Part shown: positions 25,491 through 37,843 of the stretch, one piece after another | Numbering within the stretch: the first letter of the stretch is position 1 | Layout: the number at the start of each line of letters is the position of its first letter | NCBI GenBank assembly: GCA_903813345.2 | Contig: CAIIXF020000006.1 | Coordinates: forward strand, 18,915,936 to 18,979,935 | Direction: 5' to 3' | DNA from: Owenia fusiformis | Taxonomy: Eukaryota; Annelida; Polychaeta; Sabellida; Oweniidae | DNA length: 64,000 nucleotides | Program-made: the position numbers and the translations under genes | The notes under the pieces: generated by a model | Told to the model about the DNA's origin: nothing | Databases searched by the model: none | What the model saw: the letters and a program-made list of their open reading frames with translations, nothing else

Positions 25491-25699
25491 GATCCTCTAC
25501 ATTGCTACTGAGATTGTCCCCGCCTCTGTACCAATATTTTCTGTATTGCGACGGAGATGATCAACGGGGACAATCTCAGTCACAATACAGGTTAGTACAG
25601 CACAAGAACTGACCAATCAGAGGGCTTCATTTTACAGATCATACGATAAAAAGTATTCCAAATATTGAGGATAAATGTTTTTTATGTCACCCTGTTTTG

Positions 25700-26245
25700 G
25701 CAAAATAATGGTTGAATGAACAAAATAGGAAGATTCGACCACAAGATTGGAATCGTTGAATTGAGTAACTAATTTCAATAGTCTTAACTTTGTTGCATTT
25801 AGCAAATACGTCTATTAATGGTCATAATATTGTATTTCTTAGATATTTGGCAATTTTTACTGTCAGAACAAAAAATGGTTGAATGAACAAAATAGGAAGA
25901 TTCGACCACAAGATGGGAATCGTTGAATTGAGTAATTAATTTCAATAGTCTTAACTTTGTTGCATTTTGCAAATACGTCTATTAATGGTCATAATATTGT
26001 ATTTCTTAGATATTTGGCTATTTTTACTGTCAGAACAAAAAATGGTTGAATGAACAAAATAGGGAGATTCGACAAGACGGGAATCGTTGAATTTAGTAAC
26101 TGCCTTTAATAGCCTAATTGAAATTAAAACTTTGTTGTCTTTATTAATACGTCTAGGAATGTTCATAATTATATTTTTAGACTTTTTGGTTATTTCGGAC
26201 AAAAGAAATGGTTGAATGAACAGTATAGGAGAAAAACGAATCCGG
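25700..26245. repeat. Satellite array 1 inside the KDZ transposon (about 167-bp unit)
   Basis: The motif 'atggttgaatgaac' recurs at about 25708, 25874, 26042 and 26208 (spacing 166-168 bp). In the first two units it is followed about 15 bp later by 'attcgaccac', making an inverted pair of the terminal-repeat core motif. The rest of the unit is also conserved ('cgtctattaatggtcataat'). Confidence 0.8.
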
Positions 26246-27335
26246 AATTGAACGTTACGTTTCTTAGCGCGTATTTGTGACAAACAAACACATTCAAAAT
26301 ACCCACTTATATTTCAAAATACGCACTTGCGGGTACTAACATTTTTGAGAAAGATATTTTGTCTATCTACATTTTGCATCTATTACAGTTGTCAGATTAA
26401 ATTAATAATGGTAGCATCGCAAAGCTAAGACTTGCATCTTTCATTCACATACCTCATTCGAGAGAGGTCAAACATCAAACATCCATGACTGCGCAAAAAT
26501 AAAACAGAAAGACATTTGGTGCGAAAACATAACAAATTATTTTTGAAACGAGTTTAAAATGTGTTGATTCTATAGAATGTTGCTCTGTAGGTATTTCAAC
26601 TGAAATGCATAGAGACATGACCTTTTGTAGACTTCTTTATAGGATTTTTCAAATAGGTTATTGACGTCAAGTCTATTGCAGGTTTCTCCTACAAGATACA
26701 GTATCTCATTAGGTTGGATCATGACACTATTCTTTCTTCTAATCTAGAGATTGGAGTTTGTATAGTATTTTTTTAAAAAGGGCAAGGCTGGAAGTTACTT
26801 TCTTGATAATACTTGTATACATGGTGTAAAGTTTGTTATCTTTAGACAGACGTATGGGACGCTAAAGTTACTCCGACTTTCATAAGTCCGTTTACACCCC
26901 CTTAAATGATTGACGAGTGCCTGCCTACCTCTTGCTGTATACGCCCCTTCCATTGTAATAGTTTACATAATGGAACTCCCGTGACAGAACACCTTCCCCA
27001 AAGTCGGTCCTGTCGTTTGCTGGTTGTTAAATTCACACCAATACAGGCATCGCCAATTGGTCAAATTAATAATTTACAAGTACGTACATTATTGAGGTTT
27101 GCTACTGTGCATTCAATCAATGTAGAACTCAGGACAAGTACACGTACGTGCAGGATCGTTTATGTGCACAATCGCCTTAGCCACAGCCATCTTGACCATC
27201 TCTCTGCTTCTCTTACAATGGATGTGATGGTTCTCTACCTCTTAACTGCAGTAATTCCCAAAGATTTCAGCATTCATACATTTCGCAAATATATTTCGCA
27301 CGAATTTGAACTCTTAAACCAATACCTCGATTTCT
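26246..27335. other. Spacer between the two satellite arrays, no gene supported
   Basis: Higher in GC than the surroundings around 26880-27240. One open frame (26906-27475) exists, but it runs into array 2, has no recognisable domain, and is not accepted as a gene. Confidence 0.35.
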
Positions 27336-27339
27336 TAAC

Positions 27340-27935
27340 TATATTAACTCAATTGGATTATGTCTTAATGGTCATAATTGTGTTTTTTAATGAGTACATA
27401 CATTTTTCTGACAGAACGAATATGTGGTCGTATGAACAATATACGATCATTCAACCACATTTTGGGAATTTTTGAATTTAGGAACTTGATCGATATTATT
27501 GAAAACATATCGTTTCGTTGTGTCTTTTGACTACTATGATTGTCATAATTGTGTTTTTAATGAGTACATACATTTCTTCTGACAGAAGGAGCATGTGGTC
27601 GAATGAACAATATACGATCATTCAACCACATTTTGGGAATTTTTGAATTTAGGAACTAGATCGATATTATCGAAAACATATCGTTTCGTTGTGTCTTTTG
27701 ACTACTATAATTGTCATAATTGTGTTTTTTAATTAGTACATTCATTTTTTCTGACAGAATAAACATGTGGTCGAATGAACAATATACGATCATTCAACCA
27801 CATTTTGGGAATTCTTGAATTTAGGAACTTGATCGATATTATTGAAATCATATCGTTTCGTTGTGTCTTTTGACTACTATGATTGTCATAATTGTGTTTT
27901 TTAATTAGTACATACATTTTTTCATGTTAAATAAC
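27340..27935. repeat. Satellite array 2 inside the KDZ transposon (about 172-bp unit)
   Basis: Three units. Each carries 'gtggtcgaatgaac' (at about 27424, 27595, 27767; the first has gtat for gaat), 11 bp, then 'tcattcaaccac' (ATTCAACCAC at 27449, 27620, 27792), forming a 12-bp imperfect inverted pair. ATTCAACCAC is also present exactly in both terminal repeats (40711-40720; reverse complement at 11018-11027). Confidence 0.85.
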
Positions 27936-28539
27936 AAAGAGACTATATGAGATTTTAAAGCATGTGATCACTCAACTTAACAATGAATTAAATCAAATGA
28001 AATGGATGAAAAAACAAAAATATAACTGCTGTGTTGTTATGAAGATTATATTCTAGAATCATTAATAACAGAATTATAAAAACAAAACAAAACAATGTCA
28101 TTCCAATGAAATTAAAGCTGGTCTTAGTCATTTAGGCAATCCAAGTAGAACCTCATTTTGACACATCTGTGGCTCTTACAGTATGTCTCACAGCTGGGAA
28201 AAAGCATACCCTTAAGATATATTCATATTGATACACTGCAACTAAACACATTTGGAGTAAAGTTTGTAACATGTAATAATAAAATAAAATAAAGATTGCC
28301 AAAATATCACATGTACTAGTCTTATCAATAGGCTTTAGGCATGAGCTATTATTCAGTGTATAATGTCAGAACATAATGACATATACATGGAGGATGACCA
28401 GATTTATGAGATTGGACCATTAACATGGACAAGGTAAAGACATATTTCAAAAGTAATATATCATAACAAGATATTCAAATTTGCTGTTTCTACACTTCCA
28501 TCAGTATTTTTGTAGAGTTTATACAACTTTTACTATTGT
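27936..28539. other. 3' flank of the PHD-Ulp1 gene, no feature
   Basis: AT-rich, no exon or repeat recognised. The convergent gene's 3' untranslated region probably lies here. Confidence 0.35.
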
Positions 28540-31500
28540 CTATAACATTCCATATGTCGATTGAAGAAGAAGCCTCCTCACTCCAGCGAATTCCTTCTCA
28601 TTGTACACTGTTGGAAGGCCCTAAAATAGATAAGTTTGAACAATTTACTGTGTGGGCTTCTACGAAGGTACACCTGAATATTTATCAGAAATATTAGAGA
28701 AAAGACACAAATTGCATGCATGCAGGAACTGATATTATATTAGATATTACATGGAAATGTAGGATTACTGGTAAATATTGATTTTGCATTTAGTTTACAC
28801 TTAATATTCCTTGTAATCAACAAGTGATTATTTCGTTTTTTAAGAACCATACAAACAATTATTAAATTGCACAAGTCACACTAAAACTTTTATGAGGTTT
28901 TATATAAACTGCTATGTATGTACAACATATGTACAGTACCTGACCAATACAATGTATATTCTTCATAACTGCAAACCCGCAGTCTGTACCATTTGTTTGT
29001 TGGGTACACTAGGATAAAAAAAAACATAGAATTACAAAATATGTCATTAAATTTTTAAGCTTGTGCATACTAGACAAGACCTGTGTTCACTAACTGAAGC
29101 TTCTAATTCATTCTTTGTTTTCCTGTTGCATACTCTAGTGAGATTGATTTGTATTATTATAGGACTTAAAGTAAAGCACACATCTTACCTTTTGACTTAT
29201 GACTCTTATCCCCACCTCATTTAGAGGCTCAAAACCAAATGTCCTACTTATGCCATTGAAATATCTGTAAAAAGATATAGGTAATTCCAATAAATAATGT
29301 GTTAAAACAAGAAATTGGCGCCTCCACAGAGTAGCAAATACCAACAAACACAATATTAATAAATCTGTATATGTATGTAGGTATCATTGGAAATTGAATT
29401 ATTCAAAATTTACAGTATTTTGAGCCTACATAACTATAATGAACCGTTATTAATGAAGAAATTCACATTTGGGCATATCAGTGACTTTAAACAGCTCTAA
29501 ACTTCCTCCTATGGAGATAGCCTTTTCGAGCTTGAGTTGTTGTCTCACTTGGTCTTTTAAGCTAAATATGTACATTATACATTTATATATACTATCATAC
29601 ATTTAACATAGACAATTTACTTTACAAATCTGCAGATATATTGTTGGTATGAGGTCTTCACCGCCTTTCCTGTGTTTAGCGAATCATAGCACTTTACCAT
29701 CCTGAAAATAATTTTGAATTGAAATATTTGACATATGACCTAAAGTCATCTTAACATTTTTTTGAATTTACTTAAAACTTGGTATAACTAATGGTCTAAA
29801 ACAATTTACTCAAAACATATGCTTAAAAATTCCTTCAAAAATCTCCACAATTATTGTTTAACATTACATCTTTTACAATAACTTTTTGAACATTCATCCA
29901 TTAGTTTGAGTATGATTGATAGTAGGTGTACTTAATTTTACATGTATATACTTTTTTGTTACATACCTTTCTCCAACAGCGTAATGTAGAAGGATCCAGT
30001 GCTCCGAATGGCTAAAATATTTAAGGTTCATTAACATTCATAAGGTGTGACTGGAAACTTAATACATACAAATTCAGGGTTGCGACATCATTTTTTTAAT
30101 CCAAATCCTGATACCGACTCAAGTGCGAGATAACCAGACCAAGTGTGTTGGTTTTAAAAGTTAGAGAGAATTTACAAATATATTCACTGATTACATCTCA
30201 TGATTTAAGTATTTTAATAATTATCTCAGCTTTGTTGTCCAATTGTCAACTTTTACAAAATTTCCTCGTTTTACAGAGGATCCACTTTTATCTTCCTTTA
30301 ATTTAACCTTTCCTAGGCCTAATAGGAACACTGTTCCTTCTAGAACTATACCACAACAAGGATAAGCACTACTGGTTCAATCATTCAACTTTTTGAATCC
30401 TTATACATGCTAATTCGAGAGTAGTGTCATGGATGTAATATTACTACGAAATGTTTAACAATACATGTACATGTTGCTAATATATAAATCTTTGGTATGT
30501 AATATAGATACAGTTTTGCTAATTTAACAAATAACTTACAGGACTGGAACCACAACATGTTCAACAGTGGAACCAAGGAAAGGGTTCCATCTCCGGTGAA
30601 CTTCCTCATGGCCAGCATACGAGATGTCATTGAGGAACAGTTGGGAAGTGGTAGCATTCAGCACTAATGTGCTGTTGAACCTGCACTGGGTGCTAAAACA
30701 ATAATAGACTACAAACATAAGTTAAAGCTAACAACTTTGTTTCACCATGTTATATTACTTAAATATTTTACTTATTATCTTATTTTAATATGGGATGTGT
30801 AAAAATGTGAATGTATATATTTTTCTCTTTTAATAATTTGTAAAATTAGATGACAAAAATAAATCTGAAATATCTCACACTTAATTATCAAGATATTACA
30901 TATTGAGATAAAGAAAAAATAGTACACTAACAAAATGAAAAAATTAATTCCATCCATAGTGCAACATCCCCCAGGCTGGAATTGGGCAATCTCATCCGTT
31001 GTCAAGGCAAAACCCACAGGTAGTCTTATAATACTACAATAAAGACATAGTAAATCATTCACAAATAATAAAGTGTAAAAAGATGAACAATGAAAAATTA
31101 CTAATAAACATATCCACCTATGTTGTGATGTCTTTTTGTGATATTATATGTTGTGATGTATGTACTAACCTTTGTGACATTTGGGGGCTGCAACATTTCC
31201 ATGTGATGCCTAGCTGTTCTAGAGTTCCTTTTGGGATGCCAAGGCATCTGTAGTGCAGCCATCGTGGACATGAGGCACATCCTAATACCTCCTCTCCTCT
31301 ATTCCAACAAATGGAGGAAGAACACTAAATAAAAGAATTAACTGTTCACTCATTCAATTGCAAATGCAACTACATAATGTTAATGGTATGTTATACATAA
31401 TGTATTATATTATCAGTATGTAATTTCGTACTGCTCTAAAAAGATATTTAATTTTGTACTTTCAAAGTCAATGATATATCTAAACCTAAAATTCATGCTA

Positions 31501-34500
31501 ATTAGATTAGTGACCACATAGTTAGTAGCCAACAAGCAGCAGGTAGGGAACTCTACTTAGTTTAAAACACACAGAAACATTTTAATGAGTGCATTTAATG
31601 CTGAAAATACAAACTAGTGATTGTATACACCCATGAAAATACACTTGTGTATGTAACAATGTACCTATATTTTTTTTTATAGTATAAACTTTATTGAAGT
31701 AAAGTCAATACATTTTCGGCCACCAATCGCCATATTGGCATTATAGGTTGGCCATATTTGTGTGAATGCATGCTGAATGATGAGTGTATGAACAACTGAT
31801 GAAAAACAATGGTGATGTATATGATAGGATATGTGTGCCAAATGAACTATATATGCCATTTTTGAGGAACTTCTGAAATCCAGATAAGGAAAAAACATTT
31901 TGCTATTGCATGGTGAGCAACCTTGAGTTTCTTACCTCCATATTTCCTTGATCTTCATCACTTTTCTGTTCAGCATCCTATTAATCAAATATTTCATAAC
32001 AATAAATTCAAAATGCCTCTTATTTCTGCCTACATTCCACTATATAATATTTTAGGACCTTTAAGTTTAAGAACACATTTTCTTGAGATATGAGGATGCC
32101 TACTAAATTCTATTTTTCATTTAAAGAAAAATGCTGTACCTGGAAGGTTATTACTTACATTGAGCAACCTTGAGTTTCTTACCTCCATATTTCCTTGATC
32201 TTCATCACTTTTCTGTTCAGCATCCTATTAATCAAATATTTCATAACAATAAATTCAAAATGCCTCTTATTTCTGCCTACATTCCACTATATAATATTTT
32301 AGGACCTTTAAGTTTAAGAACACATTTTCTTGAGATATGAGGATGCCTACTAAATTCTATTTTTCATTTAAAGTGCCCGATAAAGTATAAAATGCGCATG
32401 CGTCCAGGTGTTGATAAACTATAAATAGCGAAAATCCAGGGTTTGTCACCACAAGGTAAGCCAGGACGTGTTGAGAGAACAGCTAGTGTTGATATTGAAT
32501 TTAAATGTAGCCAGATAAGTTTCCTTATTGAAATTATATATGGTTATTAGCAATACTTTGTAGGTGCTAAATAATAAAATATTTAGAGTATATATGAGAG
32601 AAATTGGTCATTTCGAACCTGTTGAAAAGTTTGTGGCTCTCGGCTACACCGGGGAATTTACTTCCATGAGTTCAAACATAAATGTGGGGTTCCCCAAGAG
32701 GTACGCGACAAGGTGACCTGGCATCAAATGTGCGACTAAATGCTACTATCGAGAAGATAAAATAACGAATACGACAATAAGTTATTGCATGTGACAATTC
32801 CGAGCCTTCATCTCACTGAAGTATTTTGAAGTGAAAATAGGATTTTTGTTTTGATACATGGATTCAGATGAACGTAACTTTATTCTGACAACTAATCAAA
32901 ACTGAACAAAATCGATTGTACGTAACAGACAATTTATTGTTTTACAATATTTTGATTGGCTAAACGAATGAAACCAACAAATTATGACATGTGAAATGAC
33001 AATTTTGAAATGTAAAATTTAAAAGTGACAAATACAACCTCCCTATCCACTCTTTGGGAGCCCTAGTAAATTAGTAATATGTACATGCAGCAGTGGTAGT
33101 GTGCAGCTTATTATCACACTACGCTTTGTATTCTAAAGCCTGTTGTTTGAAATAACACTGTTCACTCAACGTATGTTTTGTGTGTGGGCAGTCAACGATA
33201 ATCATTGTTTTATCCCGGTTATATTACCTCGGCAATTATAACAAAACCGTACTAAACGAAAAGACGCAAATAAGAGAAAGCTTTCACACACATATAAAAA
33301 ATGAACTAGTCTAATCCGCCAGTATAAACTCTGTGCTATACGTAGCCGGGTCAGGCGCACACTTTAAAGAAAAATGCTGTACCTGGAAGGTTATTACTTA
33401 CATTGAGCAACCTTGAGTTTCTTACCTCCATATTTCCTTGATCTTCATCACTTTTCTGTTCAGCATCCTATTAATCAAATATTTCATAACAATAAATTCA
33501 AAATGCCTCTTATTTCTGCCTACATTCCACCATATAATATTTTAGGACCTTTAAGTTTAAGAACACATTTTTTTTGAGATATGAGGATGCCTACTAAATT
33601 CTATTTTTCATTTAAAGAAAATGCTGTACCTGGAAGGTTAATTCAATAAAAGAACATGTGTTAAAACAGTTCTAGGATGCATAAGATGTTTTTCCCAATG
33701 AAGAAATATTAAATCTAACATGGTTAACATGGTATGATTCTAAATAAAGATACTGTACATTCATACCTCAAAATATTCCTTAGCTGCATTGTATATCTCC
33801 TCAAGTTGTGGCATGGTATGTCTAGGAGTGTCCTTAGCTATGGATTAAATTTTTATATTATTTCATCGATTAGAGTTGTGTTCTACCCCAGTCATAACTT
33901 GACCTGCTTTCAGTAGCCTGGTATTTTATTGACCTTAGCTGTATGACTTCTTGAGCAGATCAAAATAGATTTGAATTTAAAGACTGCCCGAGATAATGAT
34001 ATTTTCAATATTTGAGCAAAGGAAGGTTATGTCAAACAAACATTCAGTAGTTTTTGTCACCCATTGACTAATGATGAATTATAGTTTTTCTCTCATATAT
34101 ATTGATATTTATTGCTCAAATGAACACTGTTATAAACTGACCGTATAATGATCAGTGTCTCATAAGCCACCATCAGCTGGTGGTATTATAAAAATGTTAT
34201 ATTTATTGTAAAAATGTATGTATAAACTAGAGACACTATAATAAAATATTTTAATAAAAAAATAACTAATGGAGAATGTTGATTGAATTTATCGAAAAGG
34301 TCTAATATGGTTAGATATACATCCAGATATTTTGGCATTGTGGCACTACTATACAGATTGAAGACTTACTTCCAGCATTCGGGGAGCAGAAGACAATACC
34401 CTCTGGCCACCATTCTGGCTTGTTTTCAGGTAACCATTTTGATTTCCGCCCATGACCTATTGTTACATATAATTTTTACCCATTATCACAATTAATTTAG

Positions 34501-37500
34501 ATTGGGCTGACATTATAAAAATTATAAAAACAATTTAACAAAATATTCAGTTAGAACTAATTTTGGTGACTTATTCTGCTTAATGTTGTGCATGTTCTTC
34601 AATAATACCCATTTAAAGAAGAAAACAGTTGTGTCAGACATACAACTGATCAATTACTCAGATGCGAGTAGGTAGTTACCAGTTTCACCACCAGGTGGCT
34701 ACTTCGGGGGAAATAACATGGCAGGGTATTACAAACTTCCCTTAAACCTGAATATTCATCAGTTTTAGTGGTTCACTTTTCATATAACCCTTATGTATGT
34801 GATAGATTTACAAATTAAAATATGTCCAGTAAAAGAAAATATTATCTACCCAACACAAGATATTTCGCTTTTTGTGGTTTTACAACATGGGGTCTATGGG
34901 GAATCTCCCCGCCCTGGAAGTCACATTTTCAAAGAAAATTAAATTTTCAAAGTTGATAAACTCTTTTCAAAACCACATTTCTAGATGTAATTTTAATGAC
35001 GTAAATCAAGATTATTTTTACTCGCATCTAGGATATTGAGATTTGTAATCTATAGATGTAAATACACATACAATACTAAGATCAAATAACGAACACAAGA
35101 TTATTAAACTGTACCTGAGGTCCTTTTATGGGTTGCAGCTACAATGCTCCTCAGCTGATCGACATATCTGCTTTTTGCATCGACATCAAACAAGTTACCT
35201 ATGCCGGCTGAGAAACAATCTAGCATTTACACTAAATTCTCTAAACAATACAATTCATCATTCATATAATAAATAAATCGATTTTGTACATAAACTATCT
35301 CTCAATAATACACCAATTAAAGTTACATTTAATTATCTAATTTGCTGTAAAAGCTGTATACCTGAATACCTTACATTGACTACTTATGACTACTCTTGCT
35401 TCTATTATCCCGGTAGGTCCACTTAGCGCAACTTGAAAGTGACTTTCAAACAGTGATGACAATGTGCTACTGGTACAATACACAGCAACAACAATCGCAT
35501 CAGTGATGATTTATTCACTTGCGCTCTATACTACAACTAAGTTGATTTCCATATTTCATGCTTTCAATCATATTCAGCTACTGTACATGTCTGCTTGAAA
35601 AAATGTATACTAAATATTAATAAAAAAGGACTAAATATACTTTACTCTCACACTAAAATGTAGTAATAAAGGCTACAATACAATACAATATAATTTGAAT
35701 ATATTTATTGCAAGTAATTTACATATTACCTGACACAATAGGAAAAATTCAGGGAGAATATATTGTTGTAATGTATTTGATAATGATTGATTACTTGATA
35801 GTGTAGCTAGTCTAAATGGAAGTTTAATGTTTAGTTGGACATGAATATTAGAATTAAAAGGGCAAGAAAGTAGGATTTTGGATATGGGCAGCATTTTCAT
35901 CACATATATTCTAATAATAAGATGATTACCTTTAGGTGAATCTTGCTCTTCAGGTAAATCACCACTGTTTATTTTGGACAATAACTTTGTTACGAGTTCA
36001 TTGTCACAAAAGCCTTGGACTCTCCCAGAACCTTAAACATCAGCTGCCTTATTTTATCTTAATACATGTCACAATATAAGGCACAAAATATGAGAAAATC
36101 AGGACAATCAAATGTTTGTGATGTATTTTAATGTCTACATAATCATTGCAAATTCTACTTTTAGAAGTCCATGTTTCAAGCCAAAAATCATTACAATTGT
36201 TCAATATTTTGAATCTCCTTTTTAACATCATTAATTTGAAAACACATGTCGCTTAAAGCAGGTACATTGTATGTGGAGTTTACTTACATACTATCTCTAC
36301 ACTGCCCTCATTATAGAACATCATCATTCCCATAACGCCTGTTCTGGTGTATAGTTCCTTGACCTAAATAAAAAATTATTAGTGAAGCAATTTCCATCAA
36401 ATAGCCATGGCTGCCATTTTCACTAAATCCTTATACTAATTTTTCAGTTATAGCAAATCACAATATAACATACATAAAAATGGCTGTATAACATAATATA
36501 TATTTATATTAGAACAAACAAGACATAAGTGATTTTACCACCAATAAAGCAAGTGGGCGCCTGAACAAATTGACATTTTAAAGAAGCTTGCACCTAAAAG
36601 ATCTTAATTGCATCCACATGAAAAATCAGAAAATCAAGAAAAAGAGTTTTACATTCACTTGATCAAGCCTTTTTTCAAAATCTAAGGTGGGTGCTGCAGC
36701 CACTTTTTGGGATTAATTGGTATTACACTTGAATATGGTGGCTTAATGGCTCTGCCATAGGGTATCAATCTAATAGCAACAGTAACAACCACGTCACATT
36801 TCCCACGGCCGCCATGCGGTCTATCATTTCTGCGGCCAGTAGCTTTTCTACGCTCGCCGTAGAATTTCTGCGCTCTTATACTTTTGCAGTCACATTTCCC
36901 ACAGCAGCCGCACGGTGAATATTAAATTTCTGTTGATAAATAATACTTTTTTCATTTTATTTACATTAGGACAATTTATAAATATTATTCATTTAGGATG
37001 TAATATCAAATGAAAAGTGATCGTGAAACATTGACAAATAATGATTCAATCTTGTTGAGCCAGTTGATTTCTATGGGGACCTCAGAAATGAACAAATATT
37101 ATAACTCCGAGTTATAATTTCTATGGCGACCCTGCGGCCCGTAAAAAACTGGATACGCCTTACGGAGGCCGCGAGGTGAGCATAGTTTTTCTACGCTCGC
37201 TGCAGAAATTCACTAATTTAATTGATCTGAGGTCGACGCACGGCCTCCGTACGACAAATGTGACTGGGATGTTACTCACCTCTTTCTTCAATTGAGAAAT
37301 TTTGCGTTTAGCAAAATGTTTCCTCTTCTTGCTGTCAGTCATAAACTGGCCTTTGAACTTCCCTGCCTGTAAACAGCAATACATCATGAATTCATGAAGG
37401 TTCAAATACATACGAGAGGAATGATCTAACAAGAAACAAGTTTATTAGATTAATTGACTCTCTGACGTCGTAGACAATGAGATTTTACAGGGCTGTAATG

Positions 37501-37839
37501 TCAAGAAATTTAATAACATGGATACAGTTCACTGATTTTTAAAATTGGATAATTGACTAATAGTAATACTGAAAAAATGTATACCATATTTGGTTTCAAT
37601 GGAGGTGAATAAATCTTTATTTAGGATATCCTTTGGCTGTTCTTCTTATACACACAGATCACTCACTCTGAAACACATGAAAAGTAAATTGTCATAAAAG
37701 AATGCATCATTTCCATGACAAAATTTATTGGATTGGATTCCCGATTGTACAGACTCACAGCGCTTGTCCAGCTTTGGGACTAGTTCTGAGAACACCTCAA
37801 GCTTTTTCCTGTACAACATGGGAGAATCATTCAAGCCTC
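28540..37839 (-). CDS. PHD-like finger plus Ulp1/SENP-type cysteine protease, accessory gene of the KDZ transposon
   Basis: Exons in transcript order: 37751-37839, 37280-37366, 36288-36363, 35930-36031, 35115-35207, 34370-34456, 33767-33837, a 42-nt exon present three times (33426-33467, 32183-32224, 31936-31977), 31170-31324, 30932-31024, 30540-30692, 29967-30011, 29621-29701, 29493-29561, 29189-29264, 28940-29008, 28540-28620. All phases agree; the 36031 acceptor (AAG) and 29492 donor (GTTTAA) are weak. About 490 codons with one cassette. N-terminal: basic KKRKHFAKRK, then WLPENKPEWWPEGIVF. Middle: C-x4-C-x9-C-x2-C-x4-H-x2-C...C-C, PHD-like. C-terminal: MDGINFFI, then SEHWILLHYAVGE (catalytic His), MVKCYDSL (Asp) and QQTNGTDCGFAV (oxyanion Gln and catalytic Cys), the full C48 peptidase set. 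Such enzymes cleave SUMO/ubiquitin-like proteins. The 5' end is not found; nested elements occupy 38-40.2 kb. Confidence 0.7.
31915..33640 (-). repeat. Triplicated 247-bp segment, each with a 42-nt in-frame exon
   Basis: Unit 1 31915-32161, unit 2 32162-33404 (interrupted by a 989-bp insertion), unit 3 33405-about 33640. With the insertion and its 7-bp duplication removed, unit 2 is also exactly 247 bp. Each unit carries an acceptor (TTAATAG), 42 coding nt (DAEQKSDEDQGNME) and a donor (GTAAGA); each exon is phase 0 to phase 0. Confidence 0.85.
32374..33362. mobile_element. 989-bp insertion with 7-bp target duplication in the second cassette unit
   Basis: It is flanked by TTTAAAG at 32367-32373 and 33363-33369, while the sister units have one TTTAAAG. 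The ends are TGCCCGATAAAG... and ...GGCGCACAC, without a clear terminal inverted repeat. A TATA-like 'ctataaatagcg' (about 32420) followed by 'aataaaata' (about 32575) would suit a solo LTR-like unit, but this is a guess. No ORF. Confidence 0.65.
34658..35035. mobile_element. MITE in an intron of the PHD-Ulp1 gene, inverted copy of 4755-5155
   Basis: The ends are CAGATGCGAGTAGG and TACTCGCATCTAGG. The interior 'agattccccatagac'/'gtctatggggaatct' block and 'ccaccAGGTGG' hairpin match the copy in the SETDB1 intron in reverse. Confidence 0.65.
36780..37276. mobile_element. TIR element, CpG-containing, abutting a splice donor of the PHD-Ulp1 gene
   Basis: The left end CAGTAACAACCACGTCACATTT-like (36780-36801) mirrors the right end AAATGTGACTGGGATGTTACT (37256-37276). 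The interior repeats 'tttctacgctcgc' and 'cggcc' motifs unlike the AT-rich surroundings. The donor of exon 37280-37366 (GTGAGTAAC) is read across the right end. Confidence 0.5.
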
Positions 37840-37843
37840 CTAC

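Noticed and set aside
26906-27475. 189-codon open frame between the satellite arrays
   Set aside because: No recognisable domain, runs into repeat array 2, no splice or start context; likely chance.
25700-27935. Regularly spaced repeats considered as a CRISPR array
   Set aside because: Units are 167-172 bp with conserved content throughout, in a eukaryotic genome; they are satellites.
32374-33362. Assigning the 989-bp insertion to hAT or PiggyBac
   Set aside because: Duplication is 7 bp (TTTAAAG) and no matching inverted ends are visible.
37646-37834. Open frame read as starting at 37834 of the PHD-Ulp1 gene
   Set aside because: The codon there is TTG, not ATG; the segment fits better as an internal exon (37751-37839) after an acceptor.
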